A stretch of 64,000 bases of DNA from JANMCE01 sp963791625 (lineage in GTDB: Bacteria; Actinomycetota; Acidimicrobiia; Acidimicrobiales; Ilumatobacteraceae): NCBI GenBank assembly GCA_963791625.1, contig CAWBTA010000006.1:1426001-1490000 (forward strand), given 5' to 3'. Below, in pieces: positions 40,769 to 50,812 of the stretch (position 1 is its first letter; every line of letters starts with the position of its first letter). The notes beneath the pieces were generated by a model. The model saw only the letters and a list, made by a program, of their open reading frames with translations, was not told the DNA's origin and searched no databases. Position numbers and translations under genes: made by a program.

Positions 40769-42790
40769 TCAGCTCGCGTCTTTCAGCTCGCGCTTCAGCT
40801 CTTTGACTTCGTCGCGGAGACGAGCGGCGTATTCGAAGCGAAGGTCGGCAGAGGCTTCGTGCATTTCGTCTTCGAGCGTTTGGATGAGACGGGACAGCTC
40901 GTTGGCCGGCAGGTTGGCGAGCTCGCTGCGCTTCTGGCGATCGCGTTCGGTTTCCTTGCGTCGACCCTTGCCGGGCAGGGGCGCCGTGTTGTCGGGTCGC
41001 AGCATCGACAGAATGTCGTTGACCGCTTTGATGATGGTAGTGGGGTTGATGCCGTGTTCAAGGTTGTAGGCGATCTGCAGCTCCCGACGCCGGTTGGTCT
41101 CGCCTATTGCGCGTTCCATGGACGGCGTGATCTTGTCGGCGTACATGATCACCTGTCCATTCACGTTTCGAGCAGCACGGCCCATCGTCTGAATGAGCGA
41201 CGTTTCCGAGCGCAGGAACCCTTCCTTGTCAGCATCGAGAATCGCCACGAGTGACACCTCAGGTAGGTCGAGTCCTTCTCGCAACAGGTTGATTCCGACC
41301 AGCACATCGAACTCACCCAGACGCAGTCCGCGCAGGATTTCGATGCGCTGAATGGTGTCGATGTTGGAGTGCAGATAGCGAACGCGCAGACCCTGTTCGA
41401 GCAGGTAGTCGGTGAGGTCCTCGGCCATCTTCTTGGTCAGCGTGGTGACCAGCACCCGGTCCCCGCTGATGATGCGCTCGTTGATGTTCTGCATGAGGTC
41501 ATCGATCTGACCCTTGGTGGGCTTGATGATGACCTGCGGGTCCACTAAGCCGGTCGGCCGGACGACCTGCTCAGCGACATTGGTGGACATGCGTCGCTCA
41601 TAGTCGGACGGGGTGGCCGATACGAAGATCACCTGGTTCAGCCGCTCCATCACCTCTTCAAACGTGAGCGGCCGGTTGTCCCGCGCTGATGGCAGACGGA
41701 AGCCGTGCTCCACCAGTTGATCTTTACGACTGCGGTCACCGGCGTACTGGCCGTGCAGCTGCGGCACCGCAACGTGGCTTTCGTCGATGACCAACAAGAA
41801 GTCTTTCGGGAAGTAGTCGATGAGGGTGAACGGCGGCTCACCGAATGTCCGCCCATCAATGTGCATCGAGTAGTTCTCAATGCCGTTGCAGTATCCGACT
41901 TCAGCCATCATCTCCAGGTCGTACTGCGTGCGCATACGCAGCCGCTGAGCCTCCAGCAGCTTGCCTTCCTTCTCGAACGTGGCCAGCCGCTCCTGCAGCT
42001 CGGCCTCAATGCCCACGATGGCCTTGCGCATCCGCTCCTCGCCCGCCACATAGTGGGTGGCCGGAAAGACCATCACCTGCGTGAGTTCGTTCAGCTGCTC
42101 ACCCGTGAGCGGATCGACCACTGTGATGCGATCGACCGTGTCACCGAACATCTCAATACGCACGACCGTTTCGTCATAGGCCGGATGCACCTCAATGGTG
42201 TCGCCCCGCACGCGGAAGTTGCCACGGCCGAGGGCGATGTCGTTGCGGTCGTACTGCAGGTCAACCAGGTTGCGCAGGATGGAGCGCTGGTCATAATCGA
42301 CACCGGTGTGGAGCTCGAGCAATTGACCCTTGTATTCCTCTGGATTACCCATGCCGTAAATGCAGCTGACCGACGCCACCACGATGGTGTCACGCCGGGT
42401 GAGCAGCGCGGCCGTGGCCGAATGGCGGAGTCGATCGATCTCGTCATTGATCGACGAGTCCTTTTCGATGTAGGTGTCGCTTGAGGCTATATAGGCCTCG
42501 GGCTGGTAGTAGTCGTAGTAGCTCACGAAGTACTCGACCCGGTTGTTGGGAAAGAACTCCTTCATCTCCTGCGCCAGCTGGGCGGCCAACGACTTGTTCG
42601 GTGCCAACAGCAACGTGGGGCGTTGGGTGTTCTCAATCGTCCAGGCAATGGTGGCCGACTTGCCGGAGCCGGTGATGCCGAGCAGCGTCTGGAACCGATC
42701 ACCGCGCTCGACCCCCTCGCTCAGCTGTGCAATGGCTTTCGGCTGATCGCCCGAGGGGTCAAAATCGCTCACAACCTTGAACGCTTCCAT
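40769..42790 (-). CDS. uvrB: Excinuclease ABC subunit B
   Basis: A 673-aa DNA-repair helicase-like protein. It has Walker A LLGITGSGKSATIA, the beta-hairpin (YYDYYQPEAYIASSDTYIEKD), DEAD-like VIDESHV, motif V/VI GINLLREGLDLPEV and QTMGRAARN, and a C-terminal UVR motif that binds UvrC. It verifies damage after UvrA. A perfect SOS box lies 20 bases upstream of the start. Confidence 0.97.
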   Translation of the reverse strand: MEAFKVVSDFDPSGDQPKAIAQLSEGVERGDRFQTLLGITGSGKSATIAWTIENTQRPTLLLAPNKSLAAQLAQEMKEFFPNNRVEYFVSYYDYYQPEAYIASSDTYIEKDSSINDEIDRLRHSATAALLTRRDTIVVASVSCIYGMGNPEEYKGQLLELHTGVDYDQRSILRNLVDLQYDRNDIALGRGNFRVRGDTIEVHPAYDETVVRIEMFGDTVDRITVVDPLTGEQLNELTQVMVFPATHYVAGEERMRKAIVGIEAELQERLATFEKEGKLLEAQRLRMRTQYDLEMMAEVGYCNGIENYSMHIDGRTFGEPPFTLIDYFPKDFLLVIDESHVAVPQLHGQYAGDRSRKDQLVEHGFRLPSARDNRPLTFEEVMERLNQVIFVSATPSDYERRMSTNVAEQVVRPTGLVDPQVIIKPTKGQIDDLMQNINERIISGDRVLVTTLTKKMAEDLTDYLLEQGLRVRYLHSNIDTIQRIEILRGLRLGEFDVLVGINLLREGLDLPEVSLVAILDADKEGFLRSETSLIQTMGRAARNVNGQVIMYADKITPSMERAIGETNRRRELQIAYNLEHGINPTTIIKAVNDILSMLRPDNTAPLPGKGRRKETERDRQKRSELANLPANELSRLIQTLEDEMHEASADLRFEYAARLRDEVKELKRELKDAS

Positions 42791-42809
42791 CGCGACAGAC
42801 TACCGCAAA

Positions 42810-42823
42810 CGAACAAACGTTCG
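42810..42823. promoter_or_regulatory. LexA (SOS) box upstream of uvrB
   Basis: CGAAC-AAAC-GTTCG is a perfect palindrome matching the actinobacterial LexA consensus. Its position next to the uvrB start means bound LexA would block transcription. Confidence 0.85.
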
Positions 42824-42915
42824 GGACATGGAACACACAGGTCTGCCGGGCGCGCAACGTCCGACAGACGTACGATCGAGGAGCCCCCGATCCCCCGCCA
42901 CCAGACCGGAGTCCG

Positions 42916-44522
42916 ATGTCGCTGAGTCGTCGCACCTTTCTGCTCGGAACGACCGCTGCCCTCGCCGCGTGTACCTCGAAGGCCAAGTCGGCTGCGCCCA
43001 CAACGACCGCGGCAACGTCACGACCACACCGCCGACGACGACCGCTGCGCCCACAACAACGGTGGCGCCCACAACAACCCTGCCGGCCACTACCACTACG
43101 GCGAAGCCCACGGGGGAGAGCCCGTTCACGCTGGGCGTCGCGTCCGGAGATCCCCTGCCGGACAAGGTGATTCTGTGGACCCGACTTGCGGTACCGACCA
43201 CCACCACTCCCGTGGCGGTCACCTGGGAAATCGCCACCGACGACACGTTCACCAAGGACCGAAAGACGGGCGAAGCCAAGGCACAGAATGAGGCCGGCTT
43301 CAGCGTGCACGTCGACGCGGAGGGCCTTAAGGCCGACACGCGTTACTTCTACCGCTTCCAAGCCAACGGCTTCACGAGCCCCGTCGGGAGGACGCGCACG
43401 CTTCCCGCTGATGGAGCCACCGTGGACAAGCTGCGCTTCGGGTTCGGATCGTGCCAGGAGTACTCCGAGGGCTACTACAACGCCCACAGGGACATCGCCG
43501 CGTCGAACCTGGATCTGTTCGTCTGGCTGGGCGACTACATCTACGAGTATCAGGTGCCAGCGGGGCAGGGTGTCCGAGCCGTTCCAGGCGACAAGCTGCG
43601 TACCCTCGATGACTACCGAGGCCGCTACACCCACTACCGCTCCGAGCCCAACCTTCAAGCGGCCCACGCGTCGTGCCCGTGGGTGTCCATCTGGGACGAC
43701 CACGAGGTGGAGAACAACTACGCCACAAACGCCAGCGAAACCGGGATTCCATCCGAGGAGTTCGCCAAGCAGCGAGCCATGGCCTACCGGGTCTGGTGGG
43801 AGTTCATGCCGACTCGCCTCGCGGCACCGACCGGACCCGACTACAAGATCTACCGCGATTTCAACTACGGCACCCTGGCGCGGTTCTTCCTGCTTGACGG
43901 ACGCCAGTACCGCACCGATCAGGCGTGCGGTGACGCAATTCTTCAGCTCAAGCCACCGTGCGACGAGATCAACTCCCCCGACCGCACCATGCTTGGTGCC
44001 GAGCAGGAAACCTGGCTGCTCGATGGCATGGGGAAAGCGACAACAACGTGGAATGTTGTGGCCAACCAAGTCGTGATGGCTGACGCAACATTGAATGGTG
44101 CCGTTCTCAACTTCGACCAGTGGGACGGCTACCCCGAGGCACGTCAGCGTCTCCTGAAAGGTATCGACGCCACTGGCAAGACCAACACGGTCATCGTGAC
44201 CGGCGACATTCACCTCGCTGCCGTTGCTGACGTCGTGCTGAAAGACGGAGATGCGAAGAAGGTGGTCGCGACCGAGTTCATCGGCACGTCGATCTCATCG
44301 GGGGCGCTCCTGCCCGAAGGCATCGAATCGGCCATCTCGTCCTTCCCTGACCTTCGCTACCTGAATGCCCGCAAGAGGGGTTGGTGTCTCAATGAGGTCA
44401 CGCCAACCAAGTGGACCGCCACCTACCGAATCGTTGACGATGCAACAAAGCCGGAAAGCAGCGTGTCGACCGATGCCACCTTCACGGTCAGTCCTGACAA
44501 GCCCGGAGCAGTAAAGGGCTGA
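42916..44522 (+). CDS. phoD: PhoD-type alkaline phosphatase/phosphodiesterase, interrupted by one frameshift
   Basis: A secreted metallophosphatase of about 535 aa. The Tat signal SRRTFLLGTTAALAAC carries twin arginines and a lipobox-like LAAC. A Thr/Pro linker follows, then the PhoD N-terminal domain (FTLGVASGDPLPDKVILWTR) and catalytic domain (FGFGSCQE, VWLGDYIYEY, WDDHEVENNYA, VTGDIHLA), which binds Fe and Ca. It frees phosphate from phosphodiesters outside the cell. The signal peptide and the enzyme are in different frames. One base added near 43015 (after GCAAC) lets the linker read ATVTTTPPTTT and restores the frame. Confidence 0.85.
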
Positions 44523-44525
44523 CCG

Positions 44526-45159
44526 CTACCGGGCCCGATAGCGGTTCAGATCTTCTGCCGTCGTCGGTGGTAGCGATTGCAGTTCCTGCCACAACCGGTC
44601 GATCTGGCGACGGAGATGATCGAGGGATCCGTCGTTGTGCACCACATGTGTCGCGAGCGCGAGCCGCTTTTCGCGGCTGGCCTGATGGGCGACTCTCGCC
44701 TCGGCGTCCTTCCGGGTGAACCCCCGCATCGTGACAAGGCGCTCCACCGCAACTTCGACCGGACAGTCGACCACAATCGTTGCCGCCAATCCCTGACGCG
44801 GGTTCTCGGCCAGCAACGGGATATCCAAAACGACCACATGATCGGTGGCGACTTGCTCATCGATTCGCCGGCTCATCTCGCGACCGACCGCCGGATGCAC
44901 GATCTTGTTCAGGTCAGCCAGGGCCTCCGGGTTCCCAAATGCCAACGCTGGCCAGCGACGCGCGGTCGAGCGAACCATCCGCGTGAAGGATGCCGGGCCC
45001 GAAGCGCTCGGCCATGGCCGCGACCAATGGTTGGCCCGGTTGCTGCAACTCGCGCACGATAGCGTCGGCATCGATGATGATCGCCCCGAGTTCGGAAAGG
45101 TGAGCCGATACCGAAGATTTCCCCGCTCCGATACCGCCGGTCAACCCCACAAGGATCAT
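44526..45159 (-). CDS. coaE: Dephospho-CoA kinase, interrupted by one frameshift
   Basis: About 210 aa. The N-terminal part has the P-loop LVGLTGGIGAGKSS and DADAIVREL. The C-terminal part has FGNPEALADLNKIVHPAV, VVLDIPLLAEN and VTMRGFTRKDAEAR. CoaE phosphorylates dephospho-CoA in the last step of coenzyme A synthesis and is normally essential. The two parts are in different frames. Removing one base of the CC at plus 44942-44943 yields LDRASLASVAFGNPEAL, a normal CoaE sequence, so a sequence error is likely. The gene is convergent with phoD, 3 bases apart. Confidence 0.88.
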
Positions 45160-45250
45160 AAACGTGACAGGGTATCGGAGGAGAAAAGCGGGCGCTCCTA
45201 TGCACCGCGGGGTAGTTTCAAGGAATCGTAAACCGCTTTAGGAAGCACCC

Positions 45251-47032
45251 ATGACCGACGTCGACCACATCGATGAGTATGAGGGCTCCGCCCCGGCTAC
45301 GTCAGCCGGGAGCGTGGGACTCACCCCGGTCATCGGATTGCGCCAACCCACCCCGCGGCGAGTCACCACGGTTGAAGCCGAAGTCGGCAACTATCGACGT
45401 GAAACCGGTGCGCCCCGCGAGGTTGCCGTGCAGACCCCGCCGATCGAGTTGTTCCGGTGGGCATCATTGGCCGTCGGAGCCATTCTCGCGGCCGGGGATC
45501 TCCACCTTGCCGTCTACGTCGCTGGTCTCCTGCTGCTGCTGTACGCCGGTTTTCGGACGCTAAAGCCCATCACCCTCACCGGGTCGTCCCGAGCTGCGAC
45601 CGAGATCGGTCTGGAACTCGTCTTTCACGTCGTCATCATCGCCAAGACCGGTTCGTGGAGTTCTCCTTTCGTCATCGTCCTACTCCCCACCGTCGTCGCC
45701 GCCGGGTTCGCGCGCGGGTATGCCTTTGCACTCGAGCTCAGCACCGTCACCAGCATCGTGCTGGGCGTCTGGTTCGACAAGAAGTTCAACACGCACCCAC
45801 AACCCAGTTACGCGGTCACGCTCAGCGCGGCGTGGCTGGCCCTCTTCTTACTGGTATCGCTCGTCAGCAGCTACTCGCGCCATGTGCTGGAAGAAAACGC
45901 TCGACAACAGACCCTGACCCTTGACCGTCTCGGACGGTTGGCCGAGGCGAACAAGTTACTGTTCCAGCTCAACACCATCGCCCAGACGCTGCCGTCGTCA
46001 CTCGACATGGGTGAGGTGCTCGACTCCACCATTGCCCAGTTGCGCGACCTCATCGACTTCGACGCCATCACCATCTTGCTGCTCGAAGATTCCGACCGCA
46101 CGTGGGTGCCCGTGCGAGAGGTTGGCAACCCCGACCAAACAAGCCTCACCACCTCGCAGCTTCCGCCCGTGCTCATCCGCGCGCTCGGACAGCAGGGTGC
46201 CCTCACCGAGGGGTCGCTGAGCGCCGAGCAGGGTGGCCTGTGGCCCGAGGCTCGCTCCGGCATTTATGCTTCGTTGTCCGCGCGTGGCTCACAGATCGGG
46301 TTGATGGCCCTCGAGTCGGCCATGTCCGGTCAGTTCCAGCAGACCGACGTCGAAGTGCTCGACGGGATTACCGACTCGTTCTCCTACGCCGTGTCGAACG
46401 CCCGCATGTTCAGCCGCCTACGAACTATCGGCGCCGAAGAAGAACGCACCCGCATCGCACGAGACCTGCACGACCAGATCGGCCAGGCGCTCGCCCACCT
46501 CGGTTTCGAGATCGACCGGGCCAAGCGGGCCAGCGACCGGGGTGAGGACATGAGCCCCCGCCTGGTGGAACTGCGTGGCGAGGTCGGCGGCGTTACCCGC
46601 ATGGTGCGAGACACGCTGTACGACCTGCGTACTGACGTCACCGAGAGCCAGGACATGCTGGCCACCATGGAGTTGTTCCTTTCCCGGGTGAAAGAGCGCG
46701 CCGGCCTTGAGGTGTCCATCGCCCACGAGGCATCCGGCCGCCTGCCCCTCATCCAGGAGCGCGAAATGTGGCGTATCGCGAAAGAGGCGGTCATCAACGT
46801 CGAGCGCCACGCTCACGCCAAATCACTCACCCTCACCTGGCGGTCCGACGGTCGATCGGCCGAACTGGTCGTTTCCGACGACGGTGTCGGCCTCGACCCC
46901 GAGAAGGGTCGGTTCGACTCCTACGGCATGATGGGCATGAGAGAGCGGGCCGCAACTATTAGCGCCCGACTTGAAATAGACTCCGAGCCCGGTCAGGGCA
47001 CCAACATTCGGGTCTCGCTGGCCAACCCGTAA
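45251..47032 (+). CDS. GAF-containing sensor histidine kinase (NarL/DesK class)
   Basis: A 593-aa membrane kinase. Hydrophobic spans between about 67 and 205 are followed by a GAF domain (245-390), the HisKA_3 dimerisation helix with ARDLHDQIGQALAHLGFE (His407), and a HATPase_c domain (EAVINVERHAHA, VSDDGVGLDPEKG). It should phosphorylate the response regulator encoded 38 bases downstream. AGGA precedes the ATG. The signal is unknown. Confidence 0.92.
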   Translation: MTDVDHIDEYEGSAPATSAGSVGLTPVIGLRQPTPRRVTTVEAEVGNYRRETGAPREVAVQTPPIELFRWASLAVGAILAAGDLHLAVYVAGLLLLLYAGFRTLKPITLTGSSRAATEIGLELVFHVVIIAKTGSWSSPFVIVLLPTVVAAGFARGYAFALELSTVTSIVLGVWFDKKFNTHPQPSYAVTLSAAWLALFLLVSLVSSYSRHVLEENARQQTLTLDRLGRLAEANKLLFQLNTIAQTLPSSLDMGEVLDSTIAQLRDLIDFDAITILLLEDSDRTWVPVREVGNPDQTSLTTSQLPPVLIRALGQQGALTEGSLSAEQGGLWPEARSGIYASLSARGSQIGLMALESAMSGQFQQTDVEVLDGITDSFSYAVSNARMFSRLRTIGAEEERTRIARDLHDQIGQALAHLGFEIDRAKRASDRGEDMSPRLVELRGEVGGVTRMVRDTLYDLRTDVTESQDMLATMELFLSRVKERAGLEVSIAHEASGRLPLIQEREMWRIAKEAVINVERHAHAKSLTLTWRSDGRSAELVVSDDGVGLDPEKGRFDSYGMMGMRERAATISARLEIDSEPGQGTNIRVSLANP

Positions 47033-47070
47033 CCATCACCCCGAACGACCCAGACTTACAGGAGAACACC

Positions 47071-47715
47071 TTGACGATTCGACTCATGCTCGTTGATGAC
47101 CACAGCGTGCTGCGCCAAGGCATGCGCCGTACCTTTGAAGAAGAGGGCTACGACGTTGTTGCAGAAGCAAACGACGGCAACGAAGCCATCCGCTTGGCCG
47201 CCCAGTTCAGCCCCGACGTCATCGTGATGGACGTGAGCATGCCGGGCATGGACGGGGTGGAGGCCACCCGCCGCATCATCGCCGCCAACCCGAACCAACG
47301 CATCGTGATGCTCACCATGCATATCGACCACACGGTTATGAACGATGCGCTCAAGGCTGGTGCCATTGGCTACGTCACCAAGGACTGCACCACCGACGAG
47401 ATCATCGACATCGTGAAGCAGGCCGCCGACCCCGACACCGTCATGTCGCCGTTCATCGCAGCCAGCATGTTGGCCGAGGCCAAGAAGCTCGACGCCAATA
47501 AGCGCGAGGAAGACCGCATCATCACCAAGCGCGAAGAGGAAGTACTGCAGCTCATCGCCGACGGCTGCTCCACTCCCGAGGTTGCGGCCAAGCTGTACAT
47601 CAGCCAAAAGACGGTCAAGAACCACCTGGCCAGCATCTACGAGAAGCTCAACGCCCGTGACCGCACCCAAGCCGTGCTGCTCGCCGTGCGTATGGGCATC
47701 GTGCAACTGAATTGA
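47071..47715 (+). CDS. LuxR/NarL-family response regulator
   Basis: A 214-aa regulator. The receiver domain has phospho-acceptor Asp54 in VIVMDVSMPGMDG. The C-terminal LuxR HTH reads REEEVLQLIADGCSTPEVAAKLYISQKTVKNHL. The start is a TTG with GGAG 6 bases before it, which fits the receiver N-terminus better than the later ATG at 47086. It partners the upstream kinase. Confidence 0.93.
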   Translation: MTIRLMLVDDHSVLRQGMRRTFEEEGYDVVAEANDGNEAIRLAAQFSPDVIVMDVSMPGMDGVEATRRIIAANPNQRIVMLTMHIDHTVMNDALKAGAIGYVTKDCTTDEIIDIVKQAADPDTVMSPFIAASMLAEAKKLDANKREEDRIITKREEEVLQLIADGCSTPEVAAKLYISQKTVKNHLASIYEKLNARDRTQAVLLAVRMGIVQLN

Positions 47716-47822
47716 TGCCTCGCTAACGCCTCGGTTGGCTCGCTACCGCTCCGCAACGCTCGGACTCGCTTCGCTCAAACAATCCCGCGGGCCGTGCAGA
47801 TTTGAACTTCACGAGCAACGCG

Positions 47823-47858
47823 AAAAGGGCCCCGACCGGAGTGATCCGGTCGGGGCCC
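47823..47858 (-). terminator. Rho-independent terminator of rpsA
   Basis: A 13-bp perfect stem, GGGCCCCGACCGG / CCGGTCGGGGCCC, with a 6-base loop, followed on the minus strand by TTTT. It starts 13 bases after the rpsA stop. It may also stop plus-strand read-through from the response-regulator gene. Confidence 0.9.
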
Positions 47859-47871
47859 GTTCGCGTTGTGC

Positions 47872-49242
47872 TTAGGCTTCGGGAGCGTCGGCTTCCGGTG
47901 CAGCTTCCGCAGCGGGAGTCTCGGCAGCTTCGCCCTCGGCAGCTTCGCCTTCGGCGGGCGCGTGCTCGGCACCGCCGTACTGCTCGTAGTAGTCCTTCCA
48001 TGCGGCTTCGCGCTCGGCGTCGTCGGCGGCACCCATGTAGTTGCCGGCGTCGTCGAACGTGTGAGCGCCGAAGTGCTCGCGGTATTCCTCGGCCACTTCG
48101 CCGCCTTCGGCAGCCTGCTTGATCGACAGGCTGATACGACGACGCTGCAGATCGAGATCGATGATCTTGACCCACAACTCTTCGCCCGGCGTGACGACCT
48201 GCTCGGGCGCGTCCACGTGGTGGGCGGACATTTCGGAGATGTGCACCAGACCTTCGATGCCTTCGCCGACCTGCACGAAACCACCGAACGGAACCAGCTT
48301 GGTGACCCGGCCGTAGACCAGTTCGCCCACGCGGTGTCCGCTGGCGAATTCCTGCCAGGGATCCTGCTGGGTGGCCTTCAGCGAGAGGCTGATGCGCTCA
48401 CGGTCGAAGTCGACATCGAGCACCTGGACGGTGACTTCGTCGCCAACGGCAACGACGGTACCTGGGTGATCGACATGCTTCCACGACAACTCGGACACGT
48501 GAATGAGTCCGTCCATGCCGCCGAGATCGACGAACGCACCGAACGACACAACCGACGACACGACGCCCTTGCGGACCTCACCCGGCTTGAGGTTGGTGAG
48601 GAACTCGTCGCGCTGTTCCTTCTGCGTCTCTTCGAGGAACGCACGGCGGGACAGCACCACGTTGTTGCGGTTCTTGTCGAGCTCGATGATCTTGGCCGAC
48701 AGCACCTTGCCGACGTAGGGCTGCAGGTCACGGACCCGACGCAGCTCAACGAGGGAGGCAGGCAGGAAGCCACGCAGGCCGATGTCAATGATGAGGCCGC
48801 CCTTGACGACTTCAATGACCAGACCTTCGACGACTTCTTCGCGTTCTTTCTTGCCTTCGATGGTTCCCCAGGCACGCTCGTACTGCGCACGCTTCTTGGA
48901 GAGGACGAGGCGTCCTTCTTTGTCTTCCTTGGTGATGACCAGGGCCTCGATACGCTCACCCAACGTCACCACATCATGCGGGTTGACGTCATTGCGGATG
49001 GAGAGTTCGCGGCTCGGAATGACACCTTCGGACTTGTAGCCAATGTCGAGGAGGACTTCGTCCTTGTCGATCTTGACGACGGTGCCCATGACAATCTGGG
49101 CGTCTTCAACGCTGACGAGCGAACCGTCAATCGCAGCTTCAAACGAATCGCCGACATCATTGGACGTGATCTGGCGAGGAATGTAATTGCCCTCTTCGTC
49201 GAAGGTGCCCATCGACGGGGACGCAGTAATCAAATCAGACAA
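47872..49242 (-). CDS. rpsA: 30S ribosomal protein S1
   Basis: A 456-aa protein with four S1 RNA-binding repeats, about residues 48-115, 130-200, 217-287 and 302-373. The third and fourth are the most typical (SSVVSFGAFVDLGGMDGLIHVSEL, TKLVPFGGFVQVGEGIEGLVHISEM). A long Ala/Glu-rich acidic tail follows from about 420. S1 helps mRNA bind the small subunit. The four-repeat form is usual for actinobacteria (six in E. coli). It lies near coaE, a common neighbourhood. Confidence 0.95.
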   Translation of the reverse strand: MSDLITASPSMGTFDEEGNYIPRQITSNDVGDSFEAAIDGSLVSVEDAQIVMGTVVKIDKDEVLLDIGYKSEGVIPSRELSIRNDVNPHDVVTLGERIEALVITKEDKEGRLVLSKKRAQYERAWGTIEGKKEREEVVEGLVIEVVKGGLIIDIGLRGFLPASLVELRRVRDLQPYVGKVLSAKIIELDKNRNNVVLSRRAFLEETQKEQRDEFLTNLKPGEVRKGVVSSVVSFGAFVDLGGMDGLIHVSELSWKHVDHPGTVVAVGDEVTVQVLDVDFDRERISLSLKATQQDPWQEFASGHRVGELVYGRVTKLVPFGGFVQVGEGIEGLVHISEMSAHHVDAPEQVVTPGEELWVKIIDLDLQRRRISLSIKQAAEGGEVAEEYREHFGAHTFDDAGNYMGAADDAEREAAWKDYYEQYGGAEHAPAEGEAAEGEAAETPAAEAAPEADAPEA

Positions 49243-49285
49243 GGGGTACAGCCTTTATTCACTAGAGGGATAGGACCCTGCAAGG

Positions 49286-49993
49286 TTACTCCTTTGTGGC
49301 CAAGACCAGGAATTCGGGGGTCTCGACGGTTGGTGCGGTCGGCAGGTAGGCGCCGGGTTCTACCGACCAAATGTCGTCTACCCGCAGCCCCTGCCCGGCG
49401 AAGAGTAACCGCAGCTCACGGGGGGTGAAACACGTCGTCCAGAGCTCGGCAGGTGCTGCCTTCCCCGTTTCGTCTCGAACCTCGGTGTGCTCGTGACTGA
49501 CCCCGGTAACGGCATCGAAGTTGGTGTCGTTCTGGTACTTCACCCGGAAATAGGCGCTGAACGCAGAGACGGCGATGCGGCCACCGGGCTTGAGGGCTCG
49601 GGCCATCCCGGCGAGAACGTCCTGGTTCTCCTCATCGGTACCCAGCAATCCGAACGCCCCCTGGCAGAGCGAAATGGCGGTGTCGAACGTGCGGTCAAAC
49701 ATCAGGTGACGGGCATCGGCCCGCTCGAAGGTGGCACCGTCGCCGGCTTGCTCGGTTGCGATATCGATGAAGCGTCGGCTGATGTCGATGCCGTGAACGG
49801 AAAACCCCCGCCGAGCGAACTCGTTGGCATGACGCCCCGGCCCGCACCCGACATCGAGGACGCGCATTCCCGGCAGCAAGCCCAGCGCATCGATCAGCGC
49901 ATCAACTTCCTGCGCCGTGCCCTTGGTGAACGAGTAGCGCAGGTAGGCCGAGCCCATGTGGTCAGCGAGGGGTTCAAACCAGTGCTCGGGCAT
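49286..49993 (-). CDS. Class I SAM-dependent methyltransferase
   Basis: A 235-aa methyltransferase with RVLDVGCGPGRHANEFARRG (motif I), VHGIDIS (motif II) and FDTAISLCQGAFGLL (motif IV). It has no recognisable substrate domain. The ATG at 49993 is chosen because the longer frame to 50140 would overlap the divergent TSUP gene and lacks conserved text. It is located 43 bases after rpsA starts, in the same direction, and may share its transcript. Confidence 0.82.
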   Translation of the reverse strand: MPEHWFEPLADHMGSAYLRYSFTKGTAQEVDALIDALGLLPGMRVLDVGCGPGRHANEFARRGFSVHGIDISRRFIDIATEQAGDGATFERADARHLMFDRTFDTAISLCQGAFGLLGTDEENQDVLAGMARALKPGGRIAVSAFSAYFRVKYQNDTNFDAVTGVSHEHTEVRDETGKAAPAELWTTCFTPRELRLLFAGQGLRVDDIWSVEPGAYLPTAPTVETPEFLVLATKE

Positions 49994-50030
49994 GCCGCAA
50001 CTTTGACATAGGTGTGCATACCATCGTCCA

Positions 50031-50759
50031 GTGACTTTCGGCGTCGTGGCAGTCTCCATCCTCATCGTCGCCATGGCCTCCTGCAGCCAGACCATCTCCG
50101 GCTTCGGCTTCACCCTGGTCAGCGTCCCGCTTCTGGCCATCGTTATGCCACCGCTTCAGGCGGTGAGCCTCGCCATCTTGATCAGCACGCCGCTGGCCAT
50201 CGTCCGGTCGACGCGCGAGTGGAAGGACGTGTCCTGGCCGTCCGCGAAGCGCCTCGGTCTCGCAAGCTTGATCGGCATGCCGCTCGGTATTGCCCTCACG
50301 TCGCACCTTCCCGACCGACCACTACGCCTGATCATCGGCGTTGCCGTCGCGGTCGCCGGGGTCGCTTTGGCGACGGGCTTTCGCATTCGATCCGAGAGTC
50401 CAAGCGTTGACCTCGTCGCGGGCTTCGTCTCGGGCGTGTTGGCCACGACAACGGGCACCAACGGGCCTCCGCTCGTCATCGCTCTACATAGCCGTCGCGT
50501 TGCTCCTGTGATCTTCCGAGCCACGTTGGTCGTGGTCTATCTGTTCGCCAACGTCGTCAGCCTTGCCCTCTTCTGGTACTACGGCCGACTCAACGGCAAT
50601 GCCGTCAAACTGACGGGCATCACGTTCGTTCCGATGCTGCTGGGCAACGCCCTTGGGACCTCGCTTGTGCCCAAGGTGAACGACAAGCTCTTCCACCGCC
50701 TCATCCTCGGGCTGCTCTTTCTGAGCGCGGGGAGCGCGATCTACGGGGCATTTCGCTGA
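50031..50759 (+). CDS. TSUP (TauE/SafE) family membrane transporter
   Basis: A 242-aa protein with about eight spans and the duplicated TSUP pattern (ISGFGFTLVSVPLLAIVMPP near the start and SGVLATTTGTNGPPLVIAL in the second half). Relatives export sulfite, sulfonates or organic acids. The GTG start at 50031 is 37 bases from the divergent methyltransferase start. Confidence 0.85.
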   Translation: MTFGVVAVSILIVAMASCSQTISGFGFTLVSVPLLAIVMPPLQAVSLAILISTPLAIVRSTREWKDVSWPSAKRLGLASLIGMPLGIALTSHLPDRPLRLIIGVAVAVAGVALATGFRIRSESPSVDLVAGFVSGVLATTTGTNGPPLVIALHSRRVAPVIFRATLVVVYLFANVVSLALFWYYGRLNGNAVKLTGITFVPMLLGNALGTSLVPKVNDKLFHRLILGLLFLSAGSAIYGAFR

Positions 50760-50812
50760 AGGACCGCGCCTTGACCTGGGGCGGTTTGCGCTCTGACTGA
50801 CCCGACGGGCTG

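Noticed and set aside
42990..43100. Repeated ACC/ACA codons as a tandem repeat or CRISPR-like element
   Set aside because: They encode a Thr/Pro linker typical of actinobacterial secreted proteins; there is no regular repeat-spacer structure.
42759..44213. 484-aa minus-strand open frame over phoD
   Set aside because: PhoD motifs are clear on the plus strand; the other frame is a shadow, including the part over the Thr-rich linker.
44522..44545. Inverted repeat ACCGCTA/TAGCGGT at the phoD-coaE junction as a terminator
   Set aside because: Seven pairs with a 10-base loop, inside the end of coaE and without a clear T-run; too weak to list.
47866..49428. 520-aa open frame antisense to rpsA
   Set aside because: rpsA with four S1 repeats explains the region. 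The antisense text is a compositional shadow.
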